Counted from the first letter of the stretch, positions 1-9,557 are shown. The stretch: 44,334 nt of DNA from Xanthomonas cannabis pv. cannabis (GCF_000802365.1 NZ_JSZE01000031.1:1-44334), one strand, 5' to 3'. Notes: a model not told the origin generated them from the sequence alone. Numbers and translations are program-made.

Positions 1-951
1 GTGGCCGCCGAACGAATACATCTCCACCGCATCGGACACCGGCATCACCAGGTTGTAGAACAGCTGACGATTGGTGCTGGGCTGTGTGCCCAGGAACGCG
101 GCTCCATTGCGGTCGAAGCGTGACTCGCGCGGGTCGCGTGTTCCATTGGAGCGCGTCAGGCCGATGCCGGACCCGAAGTTGCCGGATGGCGTCACCAACG
201 CGCCGGTGGCAGTTGTACCGAAGTACTGTTGACGAGTGTCCGGGCGCGATCGATCGGTGGCACCGATATCCTGGATTGCCGCTGTCACGCGCAGCACGCC
301 CTCGGCGCCGACCCGAAACCCGGTACCGGCAGCGACCTCATAGGTGTCGCCATCGCCTCGCGCAGTGGTCTGGTAGGTCGTGTGCGCGGTGCTCTGCAGC
401 GAACGGTCCAGGCTCAGGTTGATGACCCCGGAAATCGCATCCGAGCCGTATTGGGCCGCCGCGCCGTCGCGCAGCACTTCGACGCGAGACAGCGCCAGCG
501 ATGGAATGGCATTGAAGTCGATCGAGATGTCGCCGCGGCCGATGCCGTTGCTCGCGTTGAGATCGGCCGAGGTATGGCGACGCTTGCCATTGATCAGCAC
601 CAGCACTTCGCCCGGCCCCAGGCCACGTAACGAAGGCGGCATCAGGTAATCGCCCGCACCGGACGCAATGGGACGCGGAATGTTGAAACTGGGCACTTCA
701 CTCTTGAGCATCTGCAGCAGGTCGACGCGCCCGTTACGCTCCAATTCCTCACGCGACACCAGATCTACCGGCGTCAGCGACTCGGTCAGCGACCGCCCCC
801 CGAAGCGGCTGCCGACGCTCACCATGACCGCATCCAGCTCCTTGTCGACCGAGCCAGACCGGGCCGCACCCAGTTCCTGCGCAGCGCCCGGCGTTGCCGC
901 GATCAATCCCACCGACAGAACACCTACCACGCGTAAAGCCCGAGATTGCAC
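1..951 (-). CDS. TonB-dependent outer-membrane receptor, N-terminal part (cut by window edge)
   Basis: The first 317 codons of an outer-membrane TonB-dependent receptor; the barrel continues beyond position 1. A GTG start at 951 is preceded by GGGGAAGG. It gives a signal peptide (hydrophobic VVGVLSVGLIAA, cleavage near the AQ after residue 23) and a TonB-box-like stretch LDAVMVSVG at residues 39-47. The plug domain follows, with the usual motifs LRGLGPGEVLVLINGKRR and VEVLRDGAAAQYGSDAISGVIN. The frame is open to the window edge. The substrate cannot be read from this part. A palindrome resembling a Zur operator lies 24 bp upstream of the start, so zinc is a possibility only. Confidence in family is high, in the start moderate. 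Confidence 0.9.
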   Translation of the reverse strand, partial: MQSRALRVVGVLSVGLIAATPGAAQELGAARSGSVDKELDAVMVSVGSRFGGRSLTESLTPVDLVSREELERNGRVDLLQMLKSEVPSFNIPRPIASGAGDYLMPPSLRGLGPGEVLVLINGKRRHTSADLNASNGIGRGDISIDFNAIPSLALSRVEVLRDGAAAQYGSDAISGVINLSLDRSLQSTAHTTYQTTARGDGDTYEVAAGTGFRVGAEGVLRVTAAIQDIGATDRSRPDTRQQYFGTTATGALVTPSGNFGSGIGLTRSNGTRDPRESRFDRNGAAFLGTQPSTNRQLFYNLVMPVSDAVEMYSFGGH

Positions 952-1295
952 GACCTTCCCCACTGAAATATTAGGTTATATCGTAACAATAAGTCTCGCG
1001 CCACAGTATGGCTCAGCCCGCTGCCGGCGCACGCGCTGCGTACGTAGCTGCGACTTGCTCGTGGGAGCCCGCACTGCGCTGACGATGTCCCGGGGCGAGA
1101 TTCCGCAGTTGGGTACGCATTCCTTCCGGCACGGTGCCACGCCGTTATTTTTTGCTGTCATTCGGTAGAGCGCGCCCTGCTCTTCCGCGCTGTGGAGCGC
1201 TTCGTGCAGCTCGTCCCGCCCATGGGCGACACACGCGCCAGTCTGATTGCCGGCCGTCCCGCAATACTGATTTCCGGGCCGCTTGCGGGGTTTTC
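952..1295. other. Intergenic region between the receptor and the TraX-like gene
   Basis: About 344 bp. Apart from the Zur-like palindrome near the receptor start, nothing convincing was seen. The ORF at 976-1299 (minus) has biased, Arg/Cys-rich composition and no recognisable domain, so it is treated as chance. Confidence 0.5.
975..987 (-). promoter_or_regulatory. Zur-box-like palindrome upstream of the TonB-dependent receptor
   Basis: The 13-mer GTTATATCGTAAC (plus-strand reading) has GTTA/TAAC half-sites and differs at two positions from the gammaproteobacterial Zur core GTTATAATATAAC as I remember it. It lies in an AT-rich pocket inside GC-rich DNA, just upstream of the GTG start at 951, where a repressor would block a promoter. 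No confident -35/-10 pair was identified. This is a single-site match by eye. Confidence 0.35.
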
Positions 1296-1946
1296 TCAAA
1301 CCCTTGCGTACGACAACCCCGTGAGAACCATCAGATGACCCACGTAGTAGAAATAAAAGGCCCTGCCTGTGCGTGGCACGGGAATGCGCAGGCGCGCAAG
1401 CGTCAGCAACGGTATCGCCAGCAGTGCCCAGAAATTACCGTTGATGAAGAAAAGCGAGCACACCGGCAGCACCAGCAACAAGAGCGCTGACACGGCTTTC
1501 GGCAATCGCCAATGCCATGGATTGCGCCAGTACACCCAGCCGCCCAGCACCACTGCCAGGCCGCTCCATTGGTAATCGACCGCCGCCGGCGCCAGCACGG
1601 CGCACACCGTCAGAAAGACCCATCGACGGCGCTCGATGCTGAGAATGCAGACGGCAGCCAATGCAAAGGACAGCAGCACATTGAGCGTAAACACCGTCTG
1701 CGTCGCGATCGCGGCCACTGGCGCGGCGACTAGGCCCCACACGAACAAGCGCTTGACCGACTTTTCGACGTCGGCATCGGGCTGCGCGAGGTTGTAGGCC
1801 AGAACCAACGCAAACAGCGGGAACGCGACGCGCCCCAACTCGGTCACGACCGGCACGTAGCCGAAGCCCAGGATCTTGAGCGCGTGGTCGCCGGTCATGA
1901 AGACGGCGGCCAGCCATTTCAAGAATTCACGGCCGCCGCTGGTCAT
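1296..1946 (-). CDS. TraX family integral membrane protein
   Basis: A 216-residue polytopic membrane protein. The N-terminal FLKWLAAVFMTGDH (residues 8-21) followed by the LGRVAFPLFALVLAYNLA segment is typical of TraX (PF05857), named after the F-plasmid pilin N-acetylase. Five or more further hydrophobic segments follow. The start at 1946 (MTSGGREF) fits the family; the longer frame to 2117 would add an Arg-rich N-terminus overlapping the upstream gene. Chromosomal TraX-like proteins are common and their substrate is generally unknown. No conjugation genes surround it, so a role as a membrane acyltransferase is only inferred. Confidence 0.8.
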   Translation of the reverse strand: MTSGGREFLKWLAAVFMTGDHALKILGFGYVPVVTELGRVAFPLFALVLAYNLAQPDADVEKSVKRLFVWGLVAAPVAAIATQTVFTLNVLLSFALAAVCILSIERRRWVFLTVCAVLAPAAVDYQWSGLAVVLGGWVYWRNPWHWRLPKAVSALLLLVLPVCSLFFINGNFWALLAIPLLTLARLRIPVPRTGRAFYFYYVGHLMVLTGLSYARV

Positions 1947-2055
1947 TGCGGCGCTTCGCCGCGCCGGTTCGGCTGGGTGCGCGAGCGTGCCAGCGAGGAA
2001 CGTCGCCGCCCTGCCCCATCGGCAGCTGTTCGACGGAACGGGAGACGGCCCACGA

Positions 2056-3834
2056 TCATTCGCCACTCCGCCGCAGCGTACCCTTGTCCTCCTGCAGCTC
2101 CCGCTTGAACGGCACATCCGGTGGCGGCCTTGCAGTGGCTGGTTGGTCGTTGAGGTTCGGGTCGCTCAGGCCGCAGCCGCCGCCGAATTGCAGCAGCGAC
2201 ACCACGCAGCTGATTTTGGTGGTGGTGCCCGGGATCGGAATCTCGATCTTTTTCAGCCCGCGGCGCACCCACTCCTGCAGCAGCGTCTGGTTGGGCATCC
2301 AGTACTTGTCCAGCGAGGTCGGCGTATAGCCGTACGGGGGCCGTTTGAGCCAGGTGCCGCCCTGGGCGATCTGGTCGCGGGTCCAGGTGTCGGTGTCGCT
2401 GCCGGGCGGCCCGCGATCGCCAGCGCCGCTGCCGGCATCGCCGGTCCCGGCCACGCGGACGCTGCCGTCGCTATTGAACATGCCATCGCGCCGACCATTG
2501 CCGCCGGTGGTTTCGCCGCGGCGGGTGCGGTCGGATTTGCTCCAGTCGTCGGCATTGGCGGCCACATCCCATCCGCCGCTGCGGTCGGCAGGCTTCGGGC
2601 CGGCATTGCTGTCGGCTGCCGGCTTAGCTGCTGACGATGCTGCCGCGCTGCTGGAACGCTCGGGCTGAGAGGGATTGGCCTGCGTCTGCGTTGTCGCTTG
2701 CACCGATTCCGCGGCGGCTGGCTGCCTCGGTGAAGCATCCGCAGGCGCCGCTTGCGCCGCAGGTGCCGCCGCCACAGGCGTCGGCGCCGGATCCGGCACG
2801 CTCGGCAACTCTGCGCTGCGCACCGCGACGTCGGGCATGCGCACCACCGGTGCGATCTCGCGCACGCGTGCGGCCGGCGTCGGCACGTGTGGGCGCTCGG
2901 GTATGACGACGTCGCGCTCGCGCACCGTTGGCGCATCGGCAGTGCGCACCGCCACTTCGGTAGCAGGACGTTCCAGTTCGCGCACCTGCGGGCGCTCGGT
3001 CACTGTCTGGATGTCGCGTTGACGGACCTCGACCTGCGGCGCCGCGCGTTCGATGGCACGCGGCGTCAGCGTGATCGTTGGTGGCGGTGGCACGACAAAA
3101 TCGTTGGTGGCCACCGGCGTTTCGGTCACTTGCAGCGCGGATTGAATCGTCACCGGCGGCACCTGCACGGTCACTTGCGGAACATCCGCGGTCACCGGTT
3201 CGCTGACCGCATCCGCCGGCTCCGGCGCCTCGTTTTGCATCTGGACCGTGCGGGAGCTTTCGATCGGATCGGCAGCCGGCTGCGCCTGCGTCGCCGATGG
3301 AGTTGGTTCGCCTGCTGCCACCGATGCATCTGCTTGCGCTGAAGCAGACGCCGTAGCCGGTGCCGCAGACCCAGGTTGCCCCGCACCACCGCCCTGCTCC
3401 ACCGCGCCATCGCCAATGAAGGTCATGCGTACCCGCGCTTCATCGCCAGGCTTGGTGTCATCCGGCGCCCAACGCACGGTGACCACCCAGATGAGCAGCG
3501 CAATGAAACCGAGGTGGATCAGAAAACTGCCGAGCAACGCCAACCAATGCTGCCGACGCTGATCCTTCGGACGCGGGTCCCAGTGCTGCCACCACAGACT
3601 GCGAAATGCCTGGAATGGCGACAGGATGGCTGCACCGCCCACCTCGCGCTGCGACGGCTGTGCCCGTGCCAGCAGCACATCCGTCAGCTGGTCATCGTTA
3701 AACGGCGCAGCGGCGTGTGCGCGGTTGCCCATCCAGATACCCCAGCCATACGGCAGGCCGGTACGCCGATCCAGAATGAGCTTGCCCGGCATGCGCGCGC
3801 GCAGTGCCTGCAGCAGATCGGCAGCCGTTGTCAC
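2056..3834 (-). CDS. TonB-like transmembrane repetitive protein (Pro/Ala/Val-rich)
   Basis: About 592 residues from a GTG at 3834, which lies 11 nt after the nfuA stop. An ATG at 3906 inside nfuA would add 24 residues and cannot be excluded; neither has a good ribosome-binding site. Residues about 1-95 are soluble and include LILDRRTGLPYGWGIWMGN. One transmembrane helix follows at about 97-121. Then come some 300 residues rich in Pro, Ala, Val and Glu with VR/VPxxE-type repeats, a Gly/Asp linker, and a conserved-looking C-terminal domain with FGGGCGLSDPN. The layout resembles TonB/TolA (inner-membrane anchor plus periplasm-spanning arm), but no canonical TonB C-terminal domain is seen. I recall similar Xanthomonas proteins labelled 'transmembrane repetitive protein'; function unknown. 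Confidence 0.75.
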   Translation of the reverse strand: MTTAADLLQALRARMPGKLILDRRTGLPYGWGIWMGNRAHAAAPFNDDQLTDVLLARAQPSQREVGGAAILSPFQAFRSLWWQHWDPRPKDQRRQHWLALLGSFLIHLGFIALLIWVVTVRWAPDDTKPGDEARVRMTFIGDGAVEQGGGAGQPGSAAPATASASAQADASVAAGEPTPSATQAQPAADPIESSRTVQMQNEAPEPADAVSEPVTADVPQVTVQVPPVTIQSALQVTETPVATNDFVVPPPPTITLTPRAIERAAPQVEVRQRDIQTVTERPQVRELERPATEVAVRTADAPTVRERDVVIPERPHVPTPAARVREIAPVVRMPDVAVRSAELPSVPDPAPTPVAAAPAAQAAPADASPRQPAAAESVQATTQTQANPSQPERSSSAAASSAAKPAADSNAGPKPADRSGGWDVAANADDWSKSDRTRRGETTGGNGRRDGMFNSDGSVRVAGTGDAGSGAGDRGPPGSDTDTWTRDQIAQGGTWLKRPPYGYTPTSLDKYWMPNQTLLQEWVRRGLKKIEIPIPGTTTKISCVVSLLQFGGGCGLSDPNLNDQPATARPPPDVPFKRELQEDKGTLRRSGE

Positions 3835-3847
3835 CGGTGGTGCGGAA

Positions 3848-4447
3848 TCAGGCCGCGCTGTCGCGCGGAATGTACGGGGCGTCGCCGGTGGCGTGATCGG
3901 TGGCATCGCGTACCGCGATCACGCCGGGTACCCGTCCCATCAGCGTCTTCTCGATGCCCTGCTTGAGGGTGACATCGGCCATGCCGCAGCCGTGACAGCC
4001 GCCGCCGAAACGCAGCAGCACCACGCCATCGGCCGAGACTTCCTGCACCGCCACGCGTCCACCATGCGATGCCAGCTGCGGGTTGATCTCGTTCTCCACC
4101 ACCCAGCGCACGCGCTCCACCATCGAGGCCGACTCTGCCGGTGCCTCGCCCTTGATCTTGGGCGCCTTGATGGTGAGCTGCTGATTGCCGGTGGACTGGG
4201 TGACGTAGTCGATCTCGGCGCCATCCACCCACGGCACGCTGGCTGCCACGACATACAAGGTGAAGCCATCGCAGTCGATGGCCCACTCGTCGCCGCTCAG
4301 GTCCGCCGGTTCGGCGAACTCCAACCGGGCATCGGCGCGCGGGGTTCCCGGGTCCACCGCGCTCAGGCGCACGCCCATGCCGGACACGCCTTCGCGTTCG
4401 ATGAGCTTGCGGAAATAGGTCTGGGCTTTGTCGGATATCTGGATCAT
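3848..4447 (-). CDS. nfuA: NfuA, Fe/S carrier protein
   Basis: A 199-residue Fe-S cluster carrier that delivers [4Fe-4S] clusters to apoproteins. An N-terminal degenerate A-type (IscA-like) domain spans residues about 1-95 and a C-terminal Nfu domain about 105-185. The cluster-binding CxxC is Cys151/Cys154 in [16 protein letters not shown]. The A-type domain has lost the usual cysteines, as is normal for NfuA. The start at 4447 gives [12 protein letters not shown], the typical NfuA beginning. The gene is divergent from the pterin dehydratase, and the TonB-like gene follows it on the same strand with 13 nt between the coding regions. Confidence 0.95.
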   Translation of the reverse strand: MIQISDKAQTYFRKLIEREGVSGMGVRLSAVDPGTPRADARLEFAEPADLSGDEWAIDCDGFTLYVVAASVPWVDGAEIDYVTQSTGNQQLTIKAPKIKGEAPAESASMVERVRWVVENEINPQLASHGGRVAVQEVSADGVVLLRFGGGCHGCGMADVTLKQGIEKTLMGRVPGVIAVRDATDHATGDAPYIPRDSAA

Positions 4448-4535
4448 GCGGGTTATTCTACCGCTCAATGCGCCCTCGCTCATGGAACACCGTGATCCTG
4501 GCGGGTGCGCCGTCCGCCACTCCTGCGAGACCGTC

Positions 4536-4892
4536 ATGACCGATCTGATTCCCCTGGAGCAGGCCCATTGCCTTCCGCGCAAGGGCAGCGATCACAAGCT
4601 TGCCGAAGCGCGCCTGGCCGAGCTGCTGCCGCAGGTTCCCGGCTGGGAGCTGAGCGAAGCCGGCACGGCCATCACCCGCACGTTCCGCTTCGCCGACTAT
4701 TACCGCACCCTGGCCTTCGTCAACGCGCTGGCCTGGATTGCGCATCGCGAAGACCATCACCCCGACCTAGGCGTGCACTACGACCGGGTCGTGGTGCGTT
4801 ATTCCACCCACGACGTGGGCGGCCTGAGTGAAAACGACTTCATCTGCGCGGCCAAGACCGCGCAACTCTACGATCAGGGAGTCACTGCATGA
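4536..4892 (+). CDS. phhB: 4a-hydroxytetrahydrobiopterin dehydratase (PCD/PhhB)
   Basis: A 118-residue pterin-4a-carbinolamine dehydratase, which regenerates the pterin cofactor of phenylalanine hydroxylase. The catalytic signature [16 protein letters not shown] carries His74/His75, and His92 lies in [13 protein letters not shown]. The start at 4536 is chosen for normal family length; the longer frame to 4428 overlaps nfuA. The stop overlaps the next start by ATGA, suggesting translational coupling. Confidence 0.93.
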   Translation: MTDLIPLEQAHCLPRKGSDHKLAEARLAELLPQVPGWELSEAGTAITRTFRFADYYRTLAFVNALAWIAHREDHHPDLGVHYDRVVVRYSTHDVGGLSENDFICAAKTAQLYDQGVTA

Positions 4893-5311
4893 CCATGTTT
4901 CGCGCTGCACTCGCCGGCCTGTGCCTGGCGGCCGGCCTCAGCGGCTGTGGCAAATCCCCGCAACAGGCCGCCACCCCTACCGTGGCCCCAACCGAGCTTG
5001 CCGCTGTAAAGACGCCGCCGCCCGAGTATGCGCCTGAGCTGGCCTGCGCCGGCGTCGGCGGCACCACCGTGCTCCGGGTGGTCGTCGGGACAGAAGGCAC
5101 GCCGACCGATGTGTCGGTGACGCAGGGCAGCGGCCAGCCGGTGCTGGACGAGGCCGCCCAGAAGCGCGTGCGCGAGTGGAAGTTCAAGGCAGCCACCCGC
5201 AACGGGCAGGCAGTGCCACAAACCATCCAGGTGCCAGTCGCGTTCAAGCCGCCGGTACCGCGCCCGGACGAGTGCTTCGCCATCGAAGAACGCGCACGCC
5301 GCGGCAGCTGA
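4889..5311 (+). CDS. Lipoprotein with TonB C-terminal domain
   Basis: A 140-residue protein with a lipobox LSGC (Cys20) after a short signal peptide, so probably a membrane-anchored periplasmic lipoprotein. Residues about 45-125 form a TonB_C-type domain: [18 protein letters not shown], then [17 protein letters not shown] and a C-terminal VPVAFK. Such standalone domains are often annotated 'energy transducer TonB', but the transmembrane helix and proline-rich arm of true TonB are absent, so energy transduction is unlikely. It is coupled to phhB by an ATGA overlap. Role unknown. Confidence 0.8.
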   Translation: MTMFRAALAGLCLAAGLSGCGKSPQQAATPTVAPTELAAVKTPPPEYAPELACAGVGGTTVLRVVVGTEGTPTDVSVTQGSGQPVLDEAAQKRVREWKFKAATRNGQAVPQTIQVPVAFKPPVPRPDECFAIEERARRGS

Positions 5312-5548
5312 ACCCCGCAGCCCGCCCTGCCGCAGGGGCTGATCGGTGGCGGCGGGCGCAGGCGCTCGCTGCCGCCTATACATGAGGGATCGCGCCCATG
5401 GACCTTGCCGGGCTTTCACGTCCCGCACGGTCGCCTTCGACAGCACGCGTTCGTCATCCGTGGATGGCCATCCTGCTGCCGCCAGCGATCGCGCGCGTGA
5501 CGCGCCCGCCGCAGGAGCGCTTTCCATTCCACGAGGTCGTCGCATCGC

Positions 5549-6367
5549 ATGCTTGAGGTGTCATCACAGAACGTCTGGACCGCGCTGGCGGTTACGTTGG
5601 CCGCAGGACTGGCCACGGGTCTTGGCAGCCTCATGGTGGTGTTCGCCAAAAAGCCCAATCCGCGGCTGCTCGCGTTCGGGCTGGCTTTCGCCGGCGGTGC
5701 GATGGTGTATGTGTCGCTGTCGGAAATCCTCAACAAGTCGATCGCGGCGTTTTCCAGCGCCTACAATGACAAGCTGGGTTTCACCTTCGGCACGTTGACC
5801 TTCCTGGGCGGCATGCTGTTGATCATGGCGATCGACCGACTGGTGCCCAATCCGCACCAGAGCCTGTCCACGGACGACCCGCAGTTCCGCGACGACAACC
5901 GTGCCTACATCCGGCGCGTTGGCCTGATGACTGCCATTGCGATCACGGCGCATAACTTCCCCGAAGGTCTGGCGACATTTTTCGCCACCCTGGAAAGCCC
6001 GGTAGTGGGCATGCCGCTGGCGTTCGCCATCGCCATCCACAACATCCCAGAAGGCATCGCGATCGCGGTGCCGGTGTACTTCGCCACACGCAACAAGTTC
6101 TATGCCTTTGGCGCCAGCCTGCTGAGCGGACTGGCCGAACCCATCGGTGCGGGTATCGGCTATCTGGCCTTGTCCAATGTGTTGTCCGACGCCGTGTTCG
6201 GTGCGGTGTTCGGGCTGATCTCCGGGGTCATGGTATTTCTTGCCCTTGACGAGCTGCTGCCGGCCGCCAAGCGCTATGCGCAGGGTCACGAGACCGTCTA
6301 CGGCCTGGTCTCGGGCATGGGCACGCTGGCAATCAGCCTGGTGTTGTTCCGCTTCGCAACGCCTTGA
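5549..6367 (+). CDS. zupT: ZupT zinc/divalent metal transporter (ZIP family)
   Basis: A 272-residue ZIP-family importer of zinc and other divalent metals in the inner membrane. Eight hydrophobic segments are visible. The two metal-binding helices carry HNFPEG (residues 135-140) and HNIPEG (164-169), the ZupT hallmark. Length matches E. coli ZupT closely. No ribosome-binding site stands out before the ATG at 5549, and no Zur-like site was seen in the 237 bp upstream (5312-5548), which otherwise holds nothing recognisable. Confidence 0.95.
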   Translation: MLEVSSQNVWTALAVTLAAGLATGLGSLMVVFAKKPNPRLLAFGLAFAGGAMVYVSLSEILNKSIAAFSSAYNDKLGFTFGTLTFLGGMLLIMAIDRLVPNPHQSLSTDDPQFRDDNRAYIRRVGLMTAIAITAHNFPEGLATFFATLESPVVGMPLAFAIAIHNIPEGIAIAVPVYFATRNKFYAFGASLLSGLAEPIGAGIGYLALSNVLSDAVFGAVFGLISGVMVFLALDELLPAAKRYAQGHETVYGLVSGMGTLAISLVLFRFATP

Positions 6368-6609
6368 GTACGAAGTAGGCGATCGAGCACTGCCACGCCG
6401 CCGGGAGCCTTGGGCCAGGATCGAAACGTGGCGTTCGCAGCGCACAGGAAGACGGTCCACCCGCGCTGACGGCCGGCCACTTCGGCAAGCCGCATGGCGG
6501 CTGAACATGGGCGCGCAGCCTCGCAATCGCCCGCACGTCAGCCAGCTTCCAGACATTGAATGCGGCGCATGGTACGCGCGTCATCCACGCGCACACAGCG
6601 AGGAGCCGT

Positions 6610-8415
6610 ATGCAACGCACATGGTCACGAGAGCGCCTTGCCTGGGCGTTGGCGCTCGCATCGAGCGGGGTCCTGGCGCTCGGCGGCTGTCAACGCAGCG
6701 CACCGTCGCCAACACCCACAGCGATGCCAACCGACCCGGCCACCGTTACGCCGACGGCGCCAGCATACACCGAGCCTACCGCCGACCAGCTGTATCGACT
6801 GGTGGCGCCGATCGCCCTGTTTCCCGACAAGCTGCTGGCCCAGACGCTGGCGGCGTCGGTCTATCCTGAGCAGGTACTCACCGCGCAGGACTGGTTGCGC
6901 AGCAACCGCGCCCTGACAGCCGCCGACCGCGCGCAGGCCACCGTCGCGCAGCCCTGGGACCCCAGCGTCAAGGCCTTGACCGCCTTCCCCGATGTCGTGG
7001 ACCAGTTGGCCGGCAATCTCGACTGGACCCGCGCACTGGGCGACGCCTACGCGCATGACCCGAACGACGTGCTCGACGCGGTGCAGATCATGCGCCAGCG
7101 GGCGCAAGCCAGCGGCCACCTGCGCAGTACGTCACAGCAGCGGGTCCAGGTCGCCCGGCACGTCGTGGTCACGCCGATCCTGGACGGCGAACACGTCCCA
7201 CCGCCCGCGCAGGTGATCACCATCGAGCCTGCGCAACCGCAGGTGGTGTATGTGCCGCACTATGACCCGGACGTGGTGTACGGAACGCCGGTGAATGTAT
7301 ACCGCGAGTACCGCTACCGCCCGGTGCGTTGGTATGACCAGGGCGATGTGGCGACTGTCGGGGCGGTGTCGTTTGGTGTCGGTGTGCTGGTCGGCAGCGC
7401 ATTGGAGCATCACCACGGCTGGTTCGGCTGGGCCACGCCAGCGCCGGCGTGGCATCACTGGGGCTGGAACAGCTGGGGCGTGGACTGGAACGCGCCACCA
7501 GCCGCACCGCATTACGTGGTCTACCAGAATCGCGTCTACGCGCCCCGTACCACCATCATCAACAACCACACCACCGTCGTGGAGGCGCGGTCCTCTGTGC
7601 ACCAGCAAGACCAGCGTCAGTGGTCGAACACGACCTACACGCCCGTGCCGGGACCGGAGGTTGCGAAAGTAGCCCCGCCCGCGGCGCGCACGGCCATGCC
7701 GACTGCAGCGGCTGCGGCTGCGCCATCGCTCGGTACGTTGCCGCGACCGACTGAACCAGCGTCTTCGCCCACCGAGCTGCACCATGCGCCCGACGTCGCG
7801 CACCTGTCTGCACCGCACTTCACTGCGCAGATGCTGCAGGCAGGACGCCCGGTGGCCGCGAGAGCTCCGCAGCCCGTGCCTGTGAGCCTGCCGTCGCCAG
7901 CACGCCCAGCGAACACGCCGCACCCGACGCCCGCTACCGAACCTCCGGGAATGCGGACGGGCGAGTCGCCGGTCGCGCAGGCGCGCATGCCACCACTGCC
8001 GGCACATCAGGCGCTGCCTGCGGGTACTACCCGCCCTGCCAGTGAGCCGGCTCGTGAAACGGCTCGTCCCACCCTGTCGCCGCGCGAGGCATTTACCGCC
8101 CGGAACATGCACGACATCCCGCCGCGCACGCCGGCACCGCTGCAGCCCCGGCCGCCTCAGTTGCGGGAACAACCCCGCGTGGCGCCTCGCCAGCAAGCCG
8201 CGCTCGTGGTGCCACCACGGGCGAAACATCAACTGCCGGTGCAACTGCCGCGTCCGGAGCCACGCCCATTGATGCAGATTCAGGCGCAGCAGCGTCCGCA
8301 GCGCGTCGCCACGTTCGCCACACCCCGCGCCGCCCCCGTTCATGCGCCGGTACCTCGGCCGTCCCAATCGCATGCACAGGCGCCGTCGCATCACGAGCGT
8401 CGTCACGACAGCTGA
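6610..8415 (+). CDS. DUF3300 domain lipoprotein
   Basis: A 601-residue exported protein starting at 6610 after GCGAGGAG. The signal sequence ends in a lipobox LGGC (Cys27). Residues about 55-260 form the DUF3300 domain: LYRLVAPIALFPDKLLAQ, then YPEQVLTAQDWL, then QPQVVYVPHYDPDVVYG. A Trp/His-rich patch follows (EHHHGWFGW, WHHWGWNSWGVDW), which could bind metal or sit at a membrane. The last ~270 residues are Pro/Ala/Arg-rich and low complexity. Function unknown; it probably acts in the envelope. Confidence 0.85.
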   Translation: MQRTWSRERLAWALALASSGVLALGGCQRSAPSPTPTAMPTDPATVTPTAPAYTEPTADQLYRLVAPIALFPDKLLAQTLAASVYPEQVLTAQDWLRSNRALTAADRAQATVAQPWDPSVKALTAFPDVVDQLAGNLDWTRALGDAYAHDPNDVLDAVQIMRQRAQASGHLRSTSQQRVQVARHVVVTPILDGEHVPPPAQVITIEPAQPQVVYVPHYDPDVVYGTPVNVYREYRYRPVRWYDQGDVATVGAVSFGVGVLVGSALEHHHGWFGWATPAPAWHHWGWNSWGVDWNAPPAAPHYVVYQNRVYAPRTTIINNHTTVVEARSSVHQQDQRQWSNTTYTPVPGPEVAKVAPPAARTAMPTAAAAAAPSLGTLPRPTEPASSPTELHHAPDVAHLSAPHFTAQMLQAGRPVAARAPQPVPVSLPSPARPANTPHPTPATEPPGMRTGESPVAQARMPPLPAHQALPAGTTRPASEPARETARPTLSPREAFTARNMHDIPPRTPAPLQPRPPQLREQPRVAPRQQAALVVPPRAKHQLPVQLPRPEPRPLMQIQAQQRPQRVATFATPRAAPVHAPVPRPSQSHAQAPSHHERRHDS

Positions 8416-8570
8416 GGCGGCTGTCGTCGTCATCGCGTAGCCGTCATACACGTCGAGGGAAATGGCCGAAGCTGGCGCCCCCATGTGTCGCCTTCTTTCG
8501 CTACGCGACAGGCCCTGGCTGACTCCGGTCAGCAGGGCTGCAGTGATCCGTTGGCGTAGCGCCCCCTGCG

Positions 8571-9557
8571 TCAGCGGCCCAGGCGGTCCAGTGCCTCGGC
8601 CAACTCCGGCGCCAGCGGCGCGCTCAGCACGTACGGGGTCTTGCCGGCATCCAGCGCAAATTCCAGCGACGCTGCGTGCAGGAACAGCCGCTTCAGGCCC
8701 AACTGGTCACGCAACCGCTTGTTGACCTCGGCCTCGCCGTACTTGTCGTCGCCCGCGACCGGGTGTCCCAGGTGCTGGGCATGCACACGGATCTGGTGGG
8801 TGCGGCCGGTCTCGATGCGCACTTCGCAATACGAATGCCCGCCGCGCCGTTCCAGCAACTTGAAATGGCTCAGCGATGGCTTGCCGATCGCATTCACCTG
8901 CACATGCCGCTCGCCGCCCTGACGCAGGCCGATATGCAGCGGCGCGTCCACGGTCATCACGCCGTCGGGCATGCGCCCGACCAGCAAGGTGAGGTAGCGC
9001 TTGGTGATGCCGCGGCCTTCGACGCGGTCGTCCTCACGCATCAGCGCCTGCAGCTCGGTCAGCGCCGAGCGCTTCTTGGCCACGATCAATAGGCCGGATG
9101 TATCGCGATCGAGCCGGTGTACCAGTTCCAGGGTCTGATTCGGCCGCAACGCCCGCAGGGTTTCGATGGCACCGAAGCTGATCCCGCTGCCGCCATGGCT
9201 GGCAACCCCGGACGGCTTGTTAAGCGCAAGCAGCCGCGCATCCTCGAACACGATCGCCGCTTCCAGCCGGGCCAGGAACGACGACGGTGGCGCGGCCTTG
9301 TCGCCCTCCTCGTTCACCCGCACCGGCGGGATGCGCACTTCTTCACCGCCCTCGAGCTTGCGCTCGGCCTTGGCCCGCCCGCCGTTCACCCGCACCTGGC
9401 CACTGCGGACCAGCTTGTAGATCAGGCTGCGCGGCGCGCCCTTGAGCTGGCCGAGCAGGAAATTGTCCAGCCGCTGCCCTGCACGGTCTTCCGGAACTTT
9501 GAGAATGCGCACGCCCACACGGTCGGCAGGCGGCTTGGGGGGCTGGGGGTCGGTCAT
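8571..9557 (-). CDS. rluC: 23S rRNA pseudouridine synthase RluC
   Basis: A 328-residue pseudouridine synthase that modifies 23S rRNA U955, U2504 and U2580 in E. coli. It has an N-terminal S4 RNA-binding domain (residues about 26-80, QRLDNFLLGQL, SGQVRVNGGRAK) and the RluA-family catalytic motif HRLDRDTSGL with catalytic Asp150. RTHQIRVHAQHLGHPV follows near residue 250. Divergent to rne across a 402-bp gap, the usual neighbourhood in gammaproteobacteria. The 155 bp downstream (8416-8570) hold an imperfect stem without a T-run and nothing else seen. Confidence 0.93.
   Translation of the reverse strand: MTDPQPPKPPADRVGVRILKVPEDRAGQRLDNFLLGQLKGAPRSLIYKLVRSGQVRVNGGRAKAERKLEGGEEVRIPPVRVNEEGDKAAPPSSFLARLEAAIVFEDARLLALNKPSGVASHGGSGISFGAIETLRALRPNQTLELVHRLDRDTSGLLIVAKKRSALTELQALMREDDRVEGRGITKRYLTLLVGRMPDGVMTVDAPLHIGLRQGGERHVQVNAIGKPSLSHFKLLERRGGHSYCEVRIETGRTHQIRVHAQHLGHPVAGDDKYGEAEVNKRLRDQLGLKRLFLHAASLEFALDAGKTPYVLSAPLAPELAEALDRLGR

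Noticed and set aside
976-1299. 107-aa hypothetical gene (minus strand)
   Set aside because: Biased composition, overlaps the receptor's regulatory region, no ribosome-binding site or domain.
1296-1946. TraX as evidence of a conjugative element
   Set aside because: No relaxase, type IV secretion or other tra genes nearby; TraX homologues are often chromosomal.
8512-8538. Terminator for rluC
   Set aside because: The stem is imperfect and no T-run follows on the minus strand.
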